From Bacteroidota bacterium (GTDB taxonomy: Bacteria; Bacteroidota; Bacteroidia; JACCXN01), in NCBI GenBank assembly GCA_013696965.1, contig JACCXN010000009.1, positions 132,751-196,750 of the forward strand: a stretch of DNA of 64,000 bases. Direction: 5' to 3'. The notes beneath the pieces are model-generated. The model ran no database searches and was not told where the DNA came from. It worked only from the letters and a program-made list of their open reading frames with translations. Position numbers and translations under genes: made by a program. Shown piece by piece: positions 52,934-61,419 of this stretch; positions within the stretch are counted from its first letter, which is position 1, and each line of letters opens with the position of its first letter.

Positions 52934-54712
52934 CTAATCTATCCAATAATATGTTATTGCGAATGAAGAAAGAATCCACAAAAAGAGGTTAAACAAAGCT
53001 CCTGAGCGAAAAAAATCAGTGTACTTATATTTACCGGGTCCATAAATCATTGTATTTGTCTGGTAGCCTATAGGGGTTAGAAAACTCGTTGATGCAGCAA
53101 ACAAAATGGTAAAAAGCATAGCTTTGGGATTAATATCCATGAATTTAGCCATGCTCAACGCAATGGGGCCAAGAAGCACAGCAGCGGCATTGTTGGATAA
53201 AATTTCCGTTACTAAAGTAGTAGTTAAATAAAGCAGAGCCACCATAAAGAAAGGTCCTGAACTACCAGTAATACCTAATATTCCTTGGGCCAAATAAGTT
53301 GCAGCGCCTGATTTTTCAAGGGCAAGACCAAGAGGGATAATTCCTGCCAGAAGGAAAAATATCTGCCAATCCATTTCTTTATAGGCTTTTCTAATACTAA
53401 TGCATTTTGTTAAAAACATAACTACAACTCCGGCAAGAGCCCCTATCATTATATTTAAAACATCAAAGGTTGCAAGAGCAACTACAGCTACAATAATGCC
53501 AACGCTAATAATCATTTTATTCTTTGGAAATTTTTTCTCCTCAAGCTCACTGATAATAATAAAATCTCTTGTGGATTGCAAAGCATCTAACCTGTCTTTT
53601 GAACATTCAATAAGGAGAGAATCACCAAAACGCAGGGTAATATCCCGCAACTTTTTTTGTAGGGTTTCGCCATCACGTCTTACAGCTAAAGTATTTGCAT
53701 TATACCTGCTTCTGAAACGCGCGTTCCTAATTGTTTTGCCATTTAAAAATGAATCAGGTGAAATAATGGCTTCGATTAATACCAAATCTTCATTTTTGAG
53801 CCAATCGTCATATATATTCTGGCTGGCTTTTATTGAAATGCCAACAGCACCACTAACCTCAAGGAGTTTATATACATCTCCCTTTACCAGCAAAATATCA
53901 CCTTCATTTAGGGTTTTTCTTTTTAATGGCAAATACCAAGGTACGCCTTCCCTTAAAACTTCCAGTACCTCAATATTGTATTTTTCGTCTAGCTGTATTT
54001 GTGATAAAGTTTGACCAATAAAAGGAGAATCTGGTAAAATAATCATCTCGGTTAAGTATTCCTTTAATTCATAATCCTTACTAACAGGTTCTGGTTTTCT
54101 TCTTGCTGGAATTAAAAATCTTCCTATAAATGCCATGTATAAAATCCCTGAAAATAAAAAAACAATACCCAATTGAGAAAATTCGAACATAGAGAATGAT
54201 CCATAACCAGAATTTTTGGAAATTTCACTTATCAAAAGATTGGTTGAAGTTCCAATTAATGTGCAGGTTCCCCCGAGCATTGCTGCAAATGATAGGGGTA
54301 TAAGTAATTTAGAAACACTTATATTCCTTGCATGAGCAACTTTTAAGGCTATTGGGATAAACACAGCAATTGCAGCTGTATTGTTGATAAATGCAGAAAT
54401 TATTCCCGTGCTTATCATCATTACAACAATGATTTGAACTTCACTCTTGCCAACAATTTTTAAAAGGTTATTACCCAGTAGGCTTACAACACCAGTATTC
54501 TGTAATCCTGCACTTAAAATTAACAGTGCTAAAACAGTTATAGTGGCGGAATTGCTGAACCCTGAAACGCCTTCCTCAGGCGTTAGTACACCTGATACCA
54601 TGAGCAGAACCATAATAATCATAGAGGTTACATCTACACGAACAAGCTCGGTAACAAATAAAACCAAACCTATAACTATTATAGCCAGAACAGCTATAAT
54701 TTCATAACTCAT
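52934..54712 (-). CDS. SLC13/DASS-type permease with two RCK_C (TrkA-C) domains
   Basis: A 592-residue membrane transporter. About five N-terminal helices include TITVLALLILSAGLQNTG, GTCTLIGTSTNLLI and the substrate-loop FINNTAAIAVFIPIALKVA. Two TrkA-C domains occupy about residues 210-380 (EMIILPDSPFIGQTLSQIQL and EAIISPDSFLNGKTIRNARF). The C-terminal half has the second inverted repeat with TEILSNNAAAVLLGPIAL and FLTPIGYQTNTMIYGPG. The family carries sulfate, dicarboxylates or other anions, probably with sodium; the TrkA-C domains suggest ligand regulation. The substrate is unknown. Confidence 0.9.
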   Translation of the reverse strand: MSYEIIAVLAIIVIGLVLFVTELVRVDVTSMIIMVLLMVSGVLTPEEGVSGFSNSATITVLALLILSAGLQNTGVVSLLGNNLLKIVGKSEVQIIVVMMISTGIISAFINNTAAIAVFIPIALKVAHARNISVSKLLIPLSFAAMLGGTCTLIGTSTNLLISEISKNSGYGSFSMFEFSQLGIVFLFSGILYMAFIGRFLIPARRKPEPVSKDYELKEYLTEMIILPDSPFIGQTLSQIQLDEKYNIEVLEVLREGVPWYLPLKRKTLNEGDILLVKGDVYKLLEVSGAVGISIKASQNIYDDWLKNEDLVLIEAIISPDSFLNGKTIRNARFRSRYNANTLAVRRDGETLQKKLRDITLRFGDSLLIECSKDRLDALQSTRDFIIISELEEKKFPKNKMIISVGIIVAVVALATFDVLNIMIGALAGVVVMFLTKCISIRKAYKEMDWQIFFLLAGIIPLGLALEKSGAATYLAQGILGITGSSGPFFMVALLYLTTTLVTEILSNNAAAVLLGPIALSMAKFMDINPKAMLFTILFAASTSFLTPIGYQTNTMIYGPGKYKYTDFFRSGALFNLFLWILSSFAITYYWID

Positions 54713-54796
54713 AGAAGGAAGTTTTGCAATAAAAATTAATCAATATTCTAAAATTAACTATTTTTTCCATACAAGAATACTGTTTAAAACAAACTA

Positions 54797-55786
54797 CTAT
54801 ATCAAAAGATTGCATCCTCTAATATCGCTATGATCAAACCTTCCTAATACTTCAAATGTTCCGTCATCAAATGTTTTTCCTAAATCCTGGGTTGAGATAA
54901 ACGAACAGGAATTAATATTTGCAAAGTCAATTACATTTATGCCCCCGGTTTTATAATTACTCAAAAATTCGAAAGGATCTTGAGTGTTTCGAATTAATAT
55001 TTTCATCCAGGGAGGGCATCTAAAAACGCCATTACTCAAAGAATAAGCTTGTGAAAGAAGCTCTGTCATTCCATATTCAGAATGAATACCATGCACATTA
55101 AAAGCTTCGGATAAAATGCTATGAACCTCCTCACGAATCATTTCCTTTTTTCTTCCTTTCATTCCTCCAGTTTCTATAATAATGGTGGTTTTTAAACCAT
55201 ATTTAAACTCCTGGGCAAAATCAATCAACGCGAATGTAACTCCAAAAAGCAGCGTTTTTTGTCCCTTTGATTCTTGAATTTTTAGTTTTTCAATTAAATC
55301 ACCTGTGTTATTGAGATAAAAACCACTATCAGGATTATTTGATCTTTCAATTAAATCCTTCACCATATATATTAGTGAAGAACCATCTCGTTCCAAATAG
55401 GAGGGAAGAAGAGCAAGAATGCAATAATCCGAAGGATCTCCATAGAATAATTTAAAGCAGTGAATGTAACTTTGTTTGTAAACAGAGAGATCTGAGATGT
55501 AATGAGAACTTTGAATTGTGCTTGTTGTAGCGCTGCTTTTAAAAATAATTTCTTCATTCCTGGTTCCACTTACAATCTTTAATCTTTTAAAAAAATCTAT
55601 TGGTAAAAAAGGAATTGCTAAAACATCTTTTACATTTTGGGGCGATTTACCCAATAAGGCACAAAATTTGTTGTATTCCAAATTGTTTAGATATTGATAC
55701 TGAAATATTTTCAGGGCTGTTTCGTTAAAAGAATCAATATCATGTGGAAAAAAAATTTCCCTCGTATTTATTGTATTATCAGGCAA
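54797..55786 (-). CDS. LuxE/PaaK-like acyl-protein synthetase family protein
   Basis: A 329-residue member of the LuxE acyl-protein synthetase family of the adenylate-forming superfamily. Signs are IPFLPIDFFKRLKIVSG near residue 60, the P-loop-like FKSSATTSTIQSSHY (family: SSGTTS), ETGGMKGRKKEM, and IHSEYGMTELLSQAYS. LuxE activates fatty acids as acyl-AMP; here no luxCD or luciferase genes are near, so the acyl acceptor is unknown. No in-frame ATG fits: the only usual start is TTG 55786, with a stop upstream. Bacteroidota members are common and uncharacterised. Confidence 0.82.
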   Translation of the reverse strand: MPDNTINTREIFFPHDIDSFNETALKIFQYQYLNNLEYNKFCALLGKSPQNVKDVLAIPFLPIDFFKRLKIVSGTRNEEIIFKSSATTSTIQSSHYISDLSVYKQSYIHCFKLFYGDPSDYCILALLPSYLERDGSSLIYMVKDLIERSNNPDSGFYLNNTGDLIEKLKIQESKGQKTLLFGVTFALIDFAQEFKYGLKTTIIIETGGMKGRKKEMIREEVHSILSEAFNVHGIHSEYGMTELLSQAYSLSNGVFRCPPWMKILIRNTQDPFEFLSNYKTGGINVIDFANINSCSFISTQDLGKTFDDGTFEVLGRFDHSDIRGCNLLI

Positions 55787-55848
55787 AGTATTTAAGTTTT
55801 GATAAATCCTTTAAAAATTTTAATTTTACTTCAATAAAAAACAATTGA

Positions 55849-56349
55849 ATGAATTTTTTCTCAAAAATACACTTTCTTCCCTTATTACTGCTAGTTATAT
55901 CCTTAACTGGCTGTATGAAAAAAGTTGATTATCCCAATGAACCAATTGTCAAATTCAAGGAATTTGTTAGGTTTAATAACGATTCTGCATGGTTTGTATT
56001 TTCTTTCACTGATGGAGATGGAGACATTGGATTGAAAAGTAGTGACATTGATAAACCTTTTCATATAGAAGGTGAGCATTATTATAACTTTTATATGGAT
56101 TATTATGAAAAACAAAACGGGGAATTTGTAAAAATCACTTTAGCCATTCCATTTTCATACCGCATTCCCTATATCACTCCTGAAGGGAAAAACAAATCAT
56201 TGCAAGGAGAGATTTTAGTACGAATTCCTTTTGAATATATGGACTCCTCATCCCCTTATGATACAATTAAATACGCTGCATTTATTTATGATAGAACCTT
56301 AAATAAAAGCAACACAATTGAAACTCCCGAGATTGTTGTTCAAAAATAA
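55849..56349 (+). CDS. Lipoprotein of unknown function
   Basis: A 166-residue lipoprotein with signal and lipobox HFLPLLLLVISLTGC (Cys22). The mature region contains FVFSFTDGDGDIGLKSSDID, an Asp/Gly-rich calcium-site-like loop, and a beta-strand pattern typical of Bacteroidota surface or periplasmic lipoproteins. I do not recognise a characterised family. It is divergent from the LuxE-like gene by 62 bp and is followed by a 147-bp gap before dps, so it is probably monocistronic. Confidence 0.75.
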   Translation: MNFFSKIHFLPLLLLVISLTGCMKKVDYPNEPIVKFKEFVRFNNDSAWFVFSFTDGDGDIGLKSSDIDKPFHIEGEHYYNFYMDYYEKQNGEFVKITLAIPFSYRIPYITPEGKNKSLQGEILVRIPFEYMDSSSPYDTIKYAAFIYDRTLNKSNTIETPEIVVQK

Positions 56350-56425
56350 TTACCAGCCCTTTATTAAACAGAAAAATTACCGGATTTTTTTGAAAACTTA
56401 GCCATTTCCCTGCAATTATTGGCAT

Positions 56426-56456
56426 TTTGAAATCAGTCTCATTTTAGTTATATTTA
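56426..56456 (+). promoter_or_regulatory. Candidate promoter for dps
   Basis: TTTG at 56426-56429 is followed after 19 nt by TATATTTA at 56449-56456, one base off TAnnTTTG. The -7 box is 40 nt upstream of the dps ATG. Confidence 0.5.
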
Positions 56457-56496
56457 AGTATAATTTAATCAAATTATTAATCTTAAATATATTAAA

Positions 56497-56976
56497 ATGG
56501 AAAACACGGCATACATTGGTTTAGAAGTAGAATCCCTTAAGGGTCTGTCCTACAAATTGAACGACTTACTTTGCAATTATCAATTGTTCTACATGAACCT
56601 TAGAGGTTTTCATTGGAATATAAAAGGGGACAAATTCTTTGAACTTCATGCTAAATTTGAAGAACTGTACAACGATTCATTAGAGAAAATCGATGTGATT
56701 GCTGAAAGAATCAAAACCCTTGGTTTTACCCCAACCCATGCATTTTCTGATTATATAGAAATTTCTAAAGTAAAAGAAGTGAAAAACCTTGGTGATGGAA
56801 AAGCTGCTGTTGAATCGATTTTAGATTCTCTTAAAATTATAATTTCTATTGAAAGAGAAGTGCTTGAATTTTCAGTTGAGGCAAATGACGAAGGCACTAA
56901 TGCCTTAATGAGTGATTATTTAAGGGGTCTGGAAAAACATGTATGGATGTTTAATGCTTATTTGGGAGAAAAATAA
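56497..56976 (+). CDS. dps: Dps-family DNA-binding/ferritin-like protein
   Basis: A 159-residue dodecameric-type ferritin. The inter-subunit ferroxidase site is conserved: His39 in RGFHWNIKGDKFFELHAKFE, His51, and Asp66 with Glu70 in IDVIAERIKTLGFTPTHAF. Dps proteins oxidise iron with hydrogen peroxide and protect DNA in starvation or oxidative stress. The Lys-rich N-terminal DNA-binding tail of E. coli Dps is absent, so DNA binding is uncertain. It has its own promoter and a large inverted repeat after its stop. Confidence 0.95.
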   Translation: MENTAYIGLEVESLKGLSYKLNDLLCNYQLFYMNLRGFHWNIKGDKFFELHAKFEELYNDSLEKIDVIAERIKTLGFTPTHAFSDYIEISKVKEVKNLGDGKAAVESILDSLKIIISIEREVLEFSVEANDEGTNALMSDYLRGLEKHVWMFNAYLGEK

Positions 56977-57031
56977 TTTTTAACGAATTTGTATTTCATT
57001 TGATTACCCCCTGAATTAGCATTGGTATACT

Positions 57032-57158
57032 GTTAAGTATTGATGTAAATTATCACGAAAAGACTTTTTTTGAGTATCCCATTTTATTGTTTCATATTAA
57101 TTTGACAAAAAAAATGGAACACTCCCACTTTTCTGGATGTTTAACCTCAATACTTAAC
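57032..57158. repeat. 127-bp imperfect inverted repeat between dps and ispG
   Basis: The outer arms are perfect 12-mers: GTTAAGTATTGA at 57032-57043 and TCAATACTTAAC at 57147-57158. Inside are further pairings in register: GAAAAG with CTTTTC, GAGT with ACTC, and CCATTTT (57078-57084) with AAAATGG (57111-57117). The whole could fold as one long interrupted hairpin on either strand. It fills most of the 185-bp gap between convergent genes. It may be a small non-autonomous element, a scattered palindromic repeat, or a bidirectional terminator. Confidence 0.65.
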
Positions 57159-57161
57159 TGA

Positions 57162-59120
57162 TTATACAGGCTTTTCAACCCAATCTCCATGAATCTTTAT
57201 TAAATCAACCAGGGCATCCACAGCCTCTACCGAAGCAATATTCTTTTTAACAACTTCCCTTCCTTTGTAAAGGGTTATTTTACCAACACCCGTTCCTACA
57301 TAACCATAATCTGCATCAGCCATTTCTCCTGGCCCATTTACTATGCATCCCATGATTCCTATTTTTATCCCTTTAAGATGGTCTGTTACCTGCCGAATAC
57401 GTGCAGTGGTTTCTTGTAAATCAAACAAAGTTCTTCCACAAGAAGGACAGGAAATATACTCGGTTTTAGAAATCCTTGTTCTCGTTGCTTGAAGAATATT
57501 AAATGCTGTATTATTTACATTTTTAAGGCTGCCGCAATCAATTGTCTGAATCCATATTCCATCTCCGAATCCATCAATAAACAAAGAGCCTATATCAGTT
57601 CCTGAATAAAGTTGTAGATTTTCCTCGGTTAGCTGCTTATAATTTCTCCTTATTATTACGGGTTGTGAATTTTCCAATTCATTCAAAAGGAAAAAGAATG
57701 CTCTTTGCTCAGCCATACCATGTTTGGAAAAAGTATCGGCAATCAGAACTGCGGTGTTATCATTCTTAATTTGATTTAAAAACTCACTGCTAATGGTATG
57801 AACATCTATAAGAATAAAATTTAATACAGTTGAATGACGCTCAGAAGAAAAATAGTCATTCCAGGAAAAAACAGGATACGCTCCTGGTTTATTAGCAAAA
57901 GATTTTTTCCAGGTTCCGGCATTATATATTATTCCAAGAGTTCCTGGAGTTTCAAAATCTATTTTATTCTCACCGGCATAAATAAAATCGCAGGCAGAAT
58001 CTGCAATATTCCATTTATCAAGAGCAACAGAATAATTATAACCTACAGCAAATAAAGATGCCGCAGTAATTTTCTCTTTATGGCTAAAATCCGCAATTAC
58101 TCTTGGAACATTTGATCCGCCAATATTTAATATTTCCCTTGTTTTTCTTTTGCGATATTCAAAAGGATTGTGAATTTCTAATGCCTTTTTATGTACTACT
58201 AATTCCTTAATTGAGCCACTTCTAGGTTTAATATATCTTTCTATGAGAGCCTTGGCAATAGGAATTTCAAATTCTGGTTCTTCAGTTAAAGAAACCCTAA
58301 CTGTGTCCCCTATTCCATCCTCAAGAAGGGCTCCAATTCCAACTGCAGATTTAATCCTTCCGTCTTCTCCCTCCCCTGCTTCAGTTACTCCTAAATGCAA
58401 AGGATAGTTCATCCCAAACTCCATCATTTTATTAACCAAAAGCCGGTAAGCTTGAACCATAACCTGGGTATTGCTGGCTTTCATGGACAATACAATGTCA
58501 TAATAATTATGATCTTCACAAATCCTCAAAAATTCCAATGCTGATTCCACCATTCCAAGGGGAGTATCTCCATAACGGTTTAAAATCCTATCCGAAAGTG
58601 AACCATGATTGGTTCCTATTCGCATGGCAGTACCATATTCCTTACAGATTTTAACAAGGGGAACAAACCGTTGGCGAATCCTCTCTAATTCTGCATTGTA
58701 AGCACTATTGGTGTATTCTATTACCTGAAATTTTTTCTTGTCAACATAATTACCTGGATTTACTCTTACTTTTTCTACAATACGTGCTGCAAGTTCAGCA
58801 GCATTAGGGGTAAAATGAATATCAGCAACAAGGGGGGTATTATATCCTCTTTTGATTAATTCCTTTTTTATGTTTTCCAGATTCCTGGCCTCGTTCATGC
58901 TCGGTGCTGTAATCCTTACCAGTTCACAGCCGGCCTCTATCATTCGAATTGATTGTTCAACAGTTGCAAAAGTATCCATGGTATCAGTGGTAGTCATGGA
59001 TTGAATACGAATTGGATTATCTCCACCTATAGCCAAATTTCCTACCTTGACTACACGTGTCTTAAAACGTGAATATGCATTTAAATCATTACAGTACTGG
59101 TTGGAGGGAATGGTTTTCAT
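57162..59120 (-). CDS. ispG: (E)-4-hydroxy-3-methylbut-2-enyl-diphosphate synthase, long form
   Basis: IspG (GcpE) is the [4Fe-4S] enzyme that reduces methylerythritol cyclodiphosphate in the penultimate step of the MEP pathway. The 652 residues are the long form with an inserted domain, found in Bacteroidota, Chlamydia and plants; E. coli IspG has 372. N-terminal barrel: VKVGNLAIGGDNPIRIQSMT, RITAPSMNEARNL, MRIGTNHGSLSDRI. C-terminal cluster domain: SCPSCGRTLFDLQ and GIMGCIVNGPGEMADADYGY, holding the cluster cysteines and Glu. The insert at about residues 340-520 has no clear motifs. A perfect -7 box precedes it. Confidence 0.96.
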   Translation of the reverse strand: MKTIPSNQYCNDLNAYSRFKTRVVKVGNLAIGGDNPIRIQSMTTTDTMDTFATVEQSIRMIEAGCELVRITAPSMNEARNLENIKKELIKRGYNTPLVADIHFTPNAAELAARIVEKVRVNPGNYVDKKKFQVIEYTNSAYNAELERIRQRFVPLVKICKEYGTAMRIGTNHGSLSDRILNRYGDTPLGMVESALEFLRICEDHNYYDIVLSMKASNTQVMVQAYRLLVNKMMEFGMNYPLHLGVTEAGEGEDGRIKSAVGIGALLEDGIGDTVRVSLTEEPEFEIPIAKALIERYIKPRSGSIKELVVHKKALEIHNPFEYRKRKTREILNIGGSNVPRVIADFSHKEKITAASLFAVGYNYSVALDKWNIADSACDFIYAGENKIDFETPGTLGIIYNAGTWKKSFANKPGAYPVFSWNDYFSSERHSTVLNFILIDVHTISSEFLNQIKNDNTAVLIADTFSKHGMAEQRAFFFLLNELENSQPVIIRRNYKQLTEENLQLYSGTDIGSLFIDGFGDGIWIQTIDCGSLKNVNNTAFNILQATRTRISKTEYISCPSCGRTLFDLQETTARIRQVTDHLKGIKIGIMGCIVNGPGEMADADYGYVGTGVGKITLYKGREVVKKNIASVEAVDALVDLIKIHGDWVEKPV

Positions 59121-59137
59121 TTTCTTGCTTTAACATA

Positions 59138-59145
59138 CAAAGGTA
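59138..59145 (-). promoter_or_regulatory. Candidate promoter for ispG
   Basis: The minus strand reads TACCTTTG, a perfect TAnnTTTG match 17 nt upstream of the ispG ATG. At the expected 19-nt distance upstream the sequence is TTTT, three of four bases of the -33 TTTG element. Confidence 0.55.
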
Positions 59146-59291
59146 TTAAAAGAAGCTTTTATAGAAAACGATATTTTGAGCAATTGTTGTCAATTAAAAT
59201 TTGACAACTAAATAAATGGATTAAAATGGGTTAACAAATTTCAGGCTTTTTGATTTTAATTTCAATCCAATTTTTATGATTGTAAATTGGT

Positions 59292-59648
59292 TTAACTTCT
59301 TCTTATTTCTTCCATTCTTTCCTGTCTTATTAGTTTTCCCGATGAATCATAATACAAAGCAAAACGATCAAGCCTTCTTTTTACCACTAAAATATAAGCA
59401 GAATCCCCCTTATCACCCACTTCGCAATTAACTCTGTAAACTTCTTCAATTTCCCATTTTCTAAACTCTCCATTTGACACTACTCTTTGAACGCCTTCAG
59501 GCAATTCATCCGCATTTATCCTTATAACGGCCTTTCTATCATCAAAAGTTTTTTCTTTTTGCTCAAAATCAATACTTTCATTGCTGTTTTGTGCCTTTAA
59601 AAAAGGAAATGAAAAGACAAACACAAGTAAAAACAACATCTGTTTCAT
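59292..59648 (-). CDS. Small secreted protein, PepSY-like, second of a tandem pair
   Basis: A 118-residue protein with a signal peptide (MKQMLFLLVFVFSFPFLKAQ). The core INADELPEGVQRVVSNGEFR, KWEIEEVYRV and YYDSSGKLIRQE aligns with the neighbouring 108-residue protein (DREDLPNEVQTTLQTEEFR, EWEIEQAYEI, HFSEDGKLVRQE), so the two are paralogues from a tandem duplication. The pattern (LP..V...L......W.I......, then a beta hairpin and DG/SGKL) resembles the PepSY-like/BLIP fold of small Bacteroidota periplasmic proteins. The role is unknown. A terminator lies between the two genes. Confidence 0.72.
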   Translation of the reverse strand: MKQMLFLLVFVFSFPFLKAQNSNESIDFEQKEKTFDDRKAVIRINADELPEGVQRVVSNGEFRKWEIEEVYRVNCEVGDKGDSAYILVVKRRLDRFALYYDSSGKLIRQERMEEIRRS

Positions 59649-59687
59649 GCTCTATTTTTTTAGTTAATTGCTATTTGAAAATAAAAA

Positions 59688-59717
59688 CAACAGGTACGGA
59701 ATAATCCGCACCTGTTG
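59688..59717 (-). terminator. Rho-independent terminator between the tandem secreted-protein genes
   Basis: CAACAGGT (59688-59695) pairs with ACCTGTTG (59710-59717) and, after one mismatch, CGGA with TCCG around a 4-nt loop. On the minus strand the stem is followed by TTTTTATTTT, so it ends transcription of the upstream 59727-60053 gene. Confidence 0.85.
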
Positions 59718-59726
59718 AATATTGAA

Positions 59727-60053
59727 TTACTTATTACCAGGTTTCATTCCACCCTCAACATCTTCTTGTCTTACAAGTTTTCCGTCTTCTGAAAAATGTA
59801 AAATTTTAGTCTCTTCCCCTCTTTTTACTCTTACGGCATAATCACCTACCCCTTCTTCTATTTCATAAGCCTGTTCAATTTCCCATTCCCTGAATTCCTC
59901 TGTTTGCAAAGTAGTTTGCACCTCATTAGGAAGATCTTCCCTATCAATGGTTGTCATTTCCTGCTGCTGTTGCTGCATGTTCTGATCTTGTTGGGCATAA
60001 CTAAAGCCTATTGTGGCTACTGCCATACTTATTATCATTACTATCTTTTTCAT
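59727..60053 (-). CDS. Small secreted protein, PepSY-like, first of a tandem pair
   Basis: A 108-residue protein with a signal peptide (IVMIISMAVATIGFSYAQ), a Gln-rich linker (QDQNMQQQQQEMTT), and the same core as its downstream paralogue: DLPNEVQTTLQTEEFREWEI, VGDYAVRVKRGEETKILHFS and EDGKLVRQEDVEGG. The 78-bp gap between the genes contains a strong terminator, so the downstream copy needs read-through or its own promoter. Function unknown; a periplasmic binding or inhibitory role is possible from the fold type but not shown. Confidence 0.75.
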   Translation of the reverse strand: MKKIVMIISMAVATIGFSYAQQDQNMQQQQQEMTTIDREDLPNEVQTTLQTEEFREWEIEQAYEIEEGVGDYAVRVKRGEETKILHFSEDGKLVRQEDVEGGMKPGNK

Positions 60054-60423
60054 TTTTCTTTTTTTTAAATGGATAAATAATTATTATGCTAAATACCATT
60101 TGAAAAATTATGCCATTTAAACAAACTTGGCCACAGTGGACTTTAGGCCTTAAACAACATTCCATTTGAGTCCAAAAAGAGAACATAATTCCAAAAAAGG
60201 GAAAGCACGGTTTGTATTCAATATGATTTGAAAAAAAACAAGATCCACTATATTAAGCCTTCATTAGGATTTGTAAATCCAAACTGATTAAAAACTTTTG
60301 TTTGGTGTGAAAAACAGCATGGCAAGCGTTTAAGAAGCTGACAAAGAAAAACTCAGAATAAATTCAAAATCCAAACAGGTTTTTACTTTCTTTACGTTTA
60401 CATTAAACATTAAATTCAATTTT
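60054..60423. other. 370-bp divergent intergenic region
   Basis: No gene is supported here. It must hold the promoters of the divergent small secreted-protein gene and the DUF4837 gene. The best candidate for the latter is TACGTTTA at 60393-60400, one base off TAnnTTTG, 24 nt before the ATG. Two small dyads occur near 60268-60305: GGATTTGTAAATCC, and CCAAAC pairing with GTTTGG. Confidence 0.5.
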
Positions 60424-61419
60424 ATGCTACGTATTTTATTCTTTTTATTGATTCTGATTTCATTTATTTCCTGCGGTGACAAAACCTATTTACCACAATC
60501 AACAGGCAAAACAGGTGAATTGTTGGTAGTAATAAATGACAAGAATCTTGAAACAGAGGCTGGAAAGAGTATAAAAAACATTTTTGGTCAATACCAAAAT
60601 GGACTTCCTCAGGAAGAAACTGTATTTACTGTAATCCCATTTCCGGAAAATGCTTTTAGTAAAATTTTACAAAGGCATCAGAATATTTTTATTGCCGATA
60701 TTTCCAGCAAAAACACCCTATCCAGCTTTTCTGTAAAAAAAAATGTATGGGCCGAAAATCAATTGTATTTAAAAGTTTCCGCTCCTGATGATTCAGCTTT
60801 TGCTGACATCCTTTTTAAAAACAGGGAGCTTCTTTTGGGTTATTTTCTGGAAATTGAATTAGAGCGTCTTGGGAACACAATTAAAAAAGCACAAAACAAG
60901 CCTGTTCAGAAACAGCTTATGGACAATCATCAAATAGACTTGCTAATACCAAAAGGATACAATATTGTAATGGATACCTTAAATTTTGTTTGGCTAAAAT
61001 ATGATACCGAAAAATCATCCGGTGGGAATATGCATCAGGTTAATAGAAACTTACTTTTATACTACCAGGACTATACCAGCGAAAGCATGTTTAACCTTGA
61101 TTTCCTTTTGAATTTCCAGGATTCAATTACAAAAAAATATGTACAGGGCCCCACAATAGGTTCTTATATGAAAACAGTTGAGCAATATCCTGTCCACAAA
61201 AAACCTTTTAATCTAAATGGAAATTATGCTGTTGAACTAAGAGGGCTTTGGCACCTACAAGGCGATTTTATGGGAGGGCCATTTTTGAACTACTCAACTG
61301 TGGATACAACAAATAATAAACTTATATCCATGGTTTCATTTATTTATGCCCCAAATTTCGATAAAAGGGAATATTTAAGGGAGTTGGAAGCTATAATGCG
61401 AACAGTTCATATTAAATAA
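60424..61419 (+). CDS. DUF4837-family lipoprotein
   Basis: A 331-residue lipoprotein with signal and lipobox FFLLILISFISCG (Cys17). The mature start, YLPQSTGKTGELLVVINDKN, followed by VFTVIPFPENAFSKILQRHQ and the C-terminal NYAVELRGLWHLQGDFMGGP, is characteristic of the DUF4837 family, which is found almost only in Bacteroidota and has no known function. The family is usually a single-copy conserved periplasmic or outer-membrane-facing protein. It stands alone, 246 bp before the insertion sequence. Confidence 0.85.
   Translation: MLRILFFLLILISFISCGDKTYLPQSTGKTGELLVVINDKNLETEAGKSIKNIFGQYQNGLPQEETVFTVIPFPENAFSKILQRHQNIFIADISSKNTLSSFSVKKNVWAENQLYLKVSAPDDSAFADILFKNRELLLGYFLEIELERLGNTIKKAQNKPVQKQLMDNHQIDLLIPKGYNIVMDTLNFVWLKYDTEKSSGGNMHQVNRNLLLYYQDYTSESMFNLDFLLNFQDSITKKYVQGPTIGSYMKTVEQYPVHKKPFNLNGNYAVELRGLWHLQGDFMGGPFLNYSTVDTTNNKLISMVSFIYAPNFDKREYLRELEAIMRTVHIK

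Noticed and set aside
52918-52942. Hairpin ATAGATT/AATCTAT as a tyrS terminator
   Set aside because: It overlaps the stop of the convergent permease gene and has no T run on either side.
53400-54014. Long open frame on the plus strand (204 codons)
   Set aside because: It lies wholly antisense to the SLC13-type permease, shows no family features and has a Ser/Ile-rich composition typical of a shadow frame.
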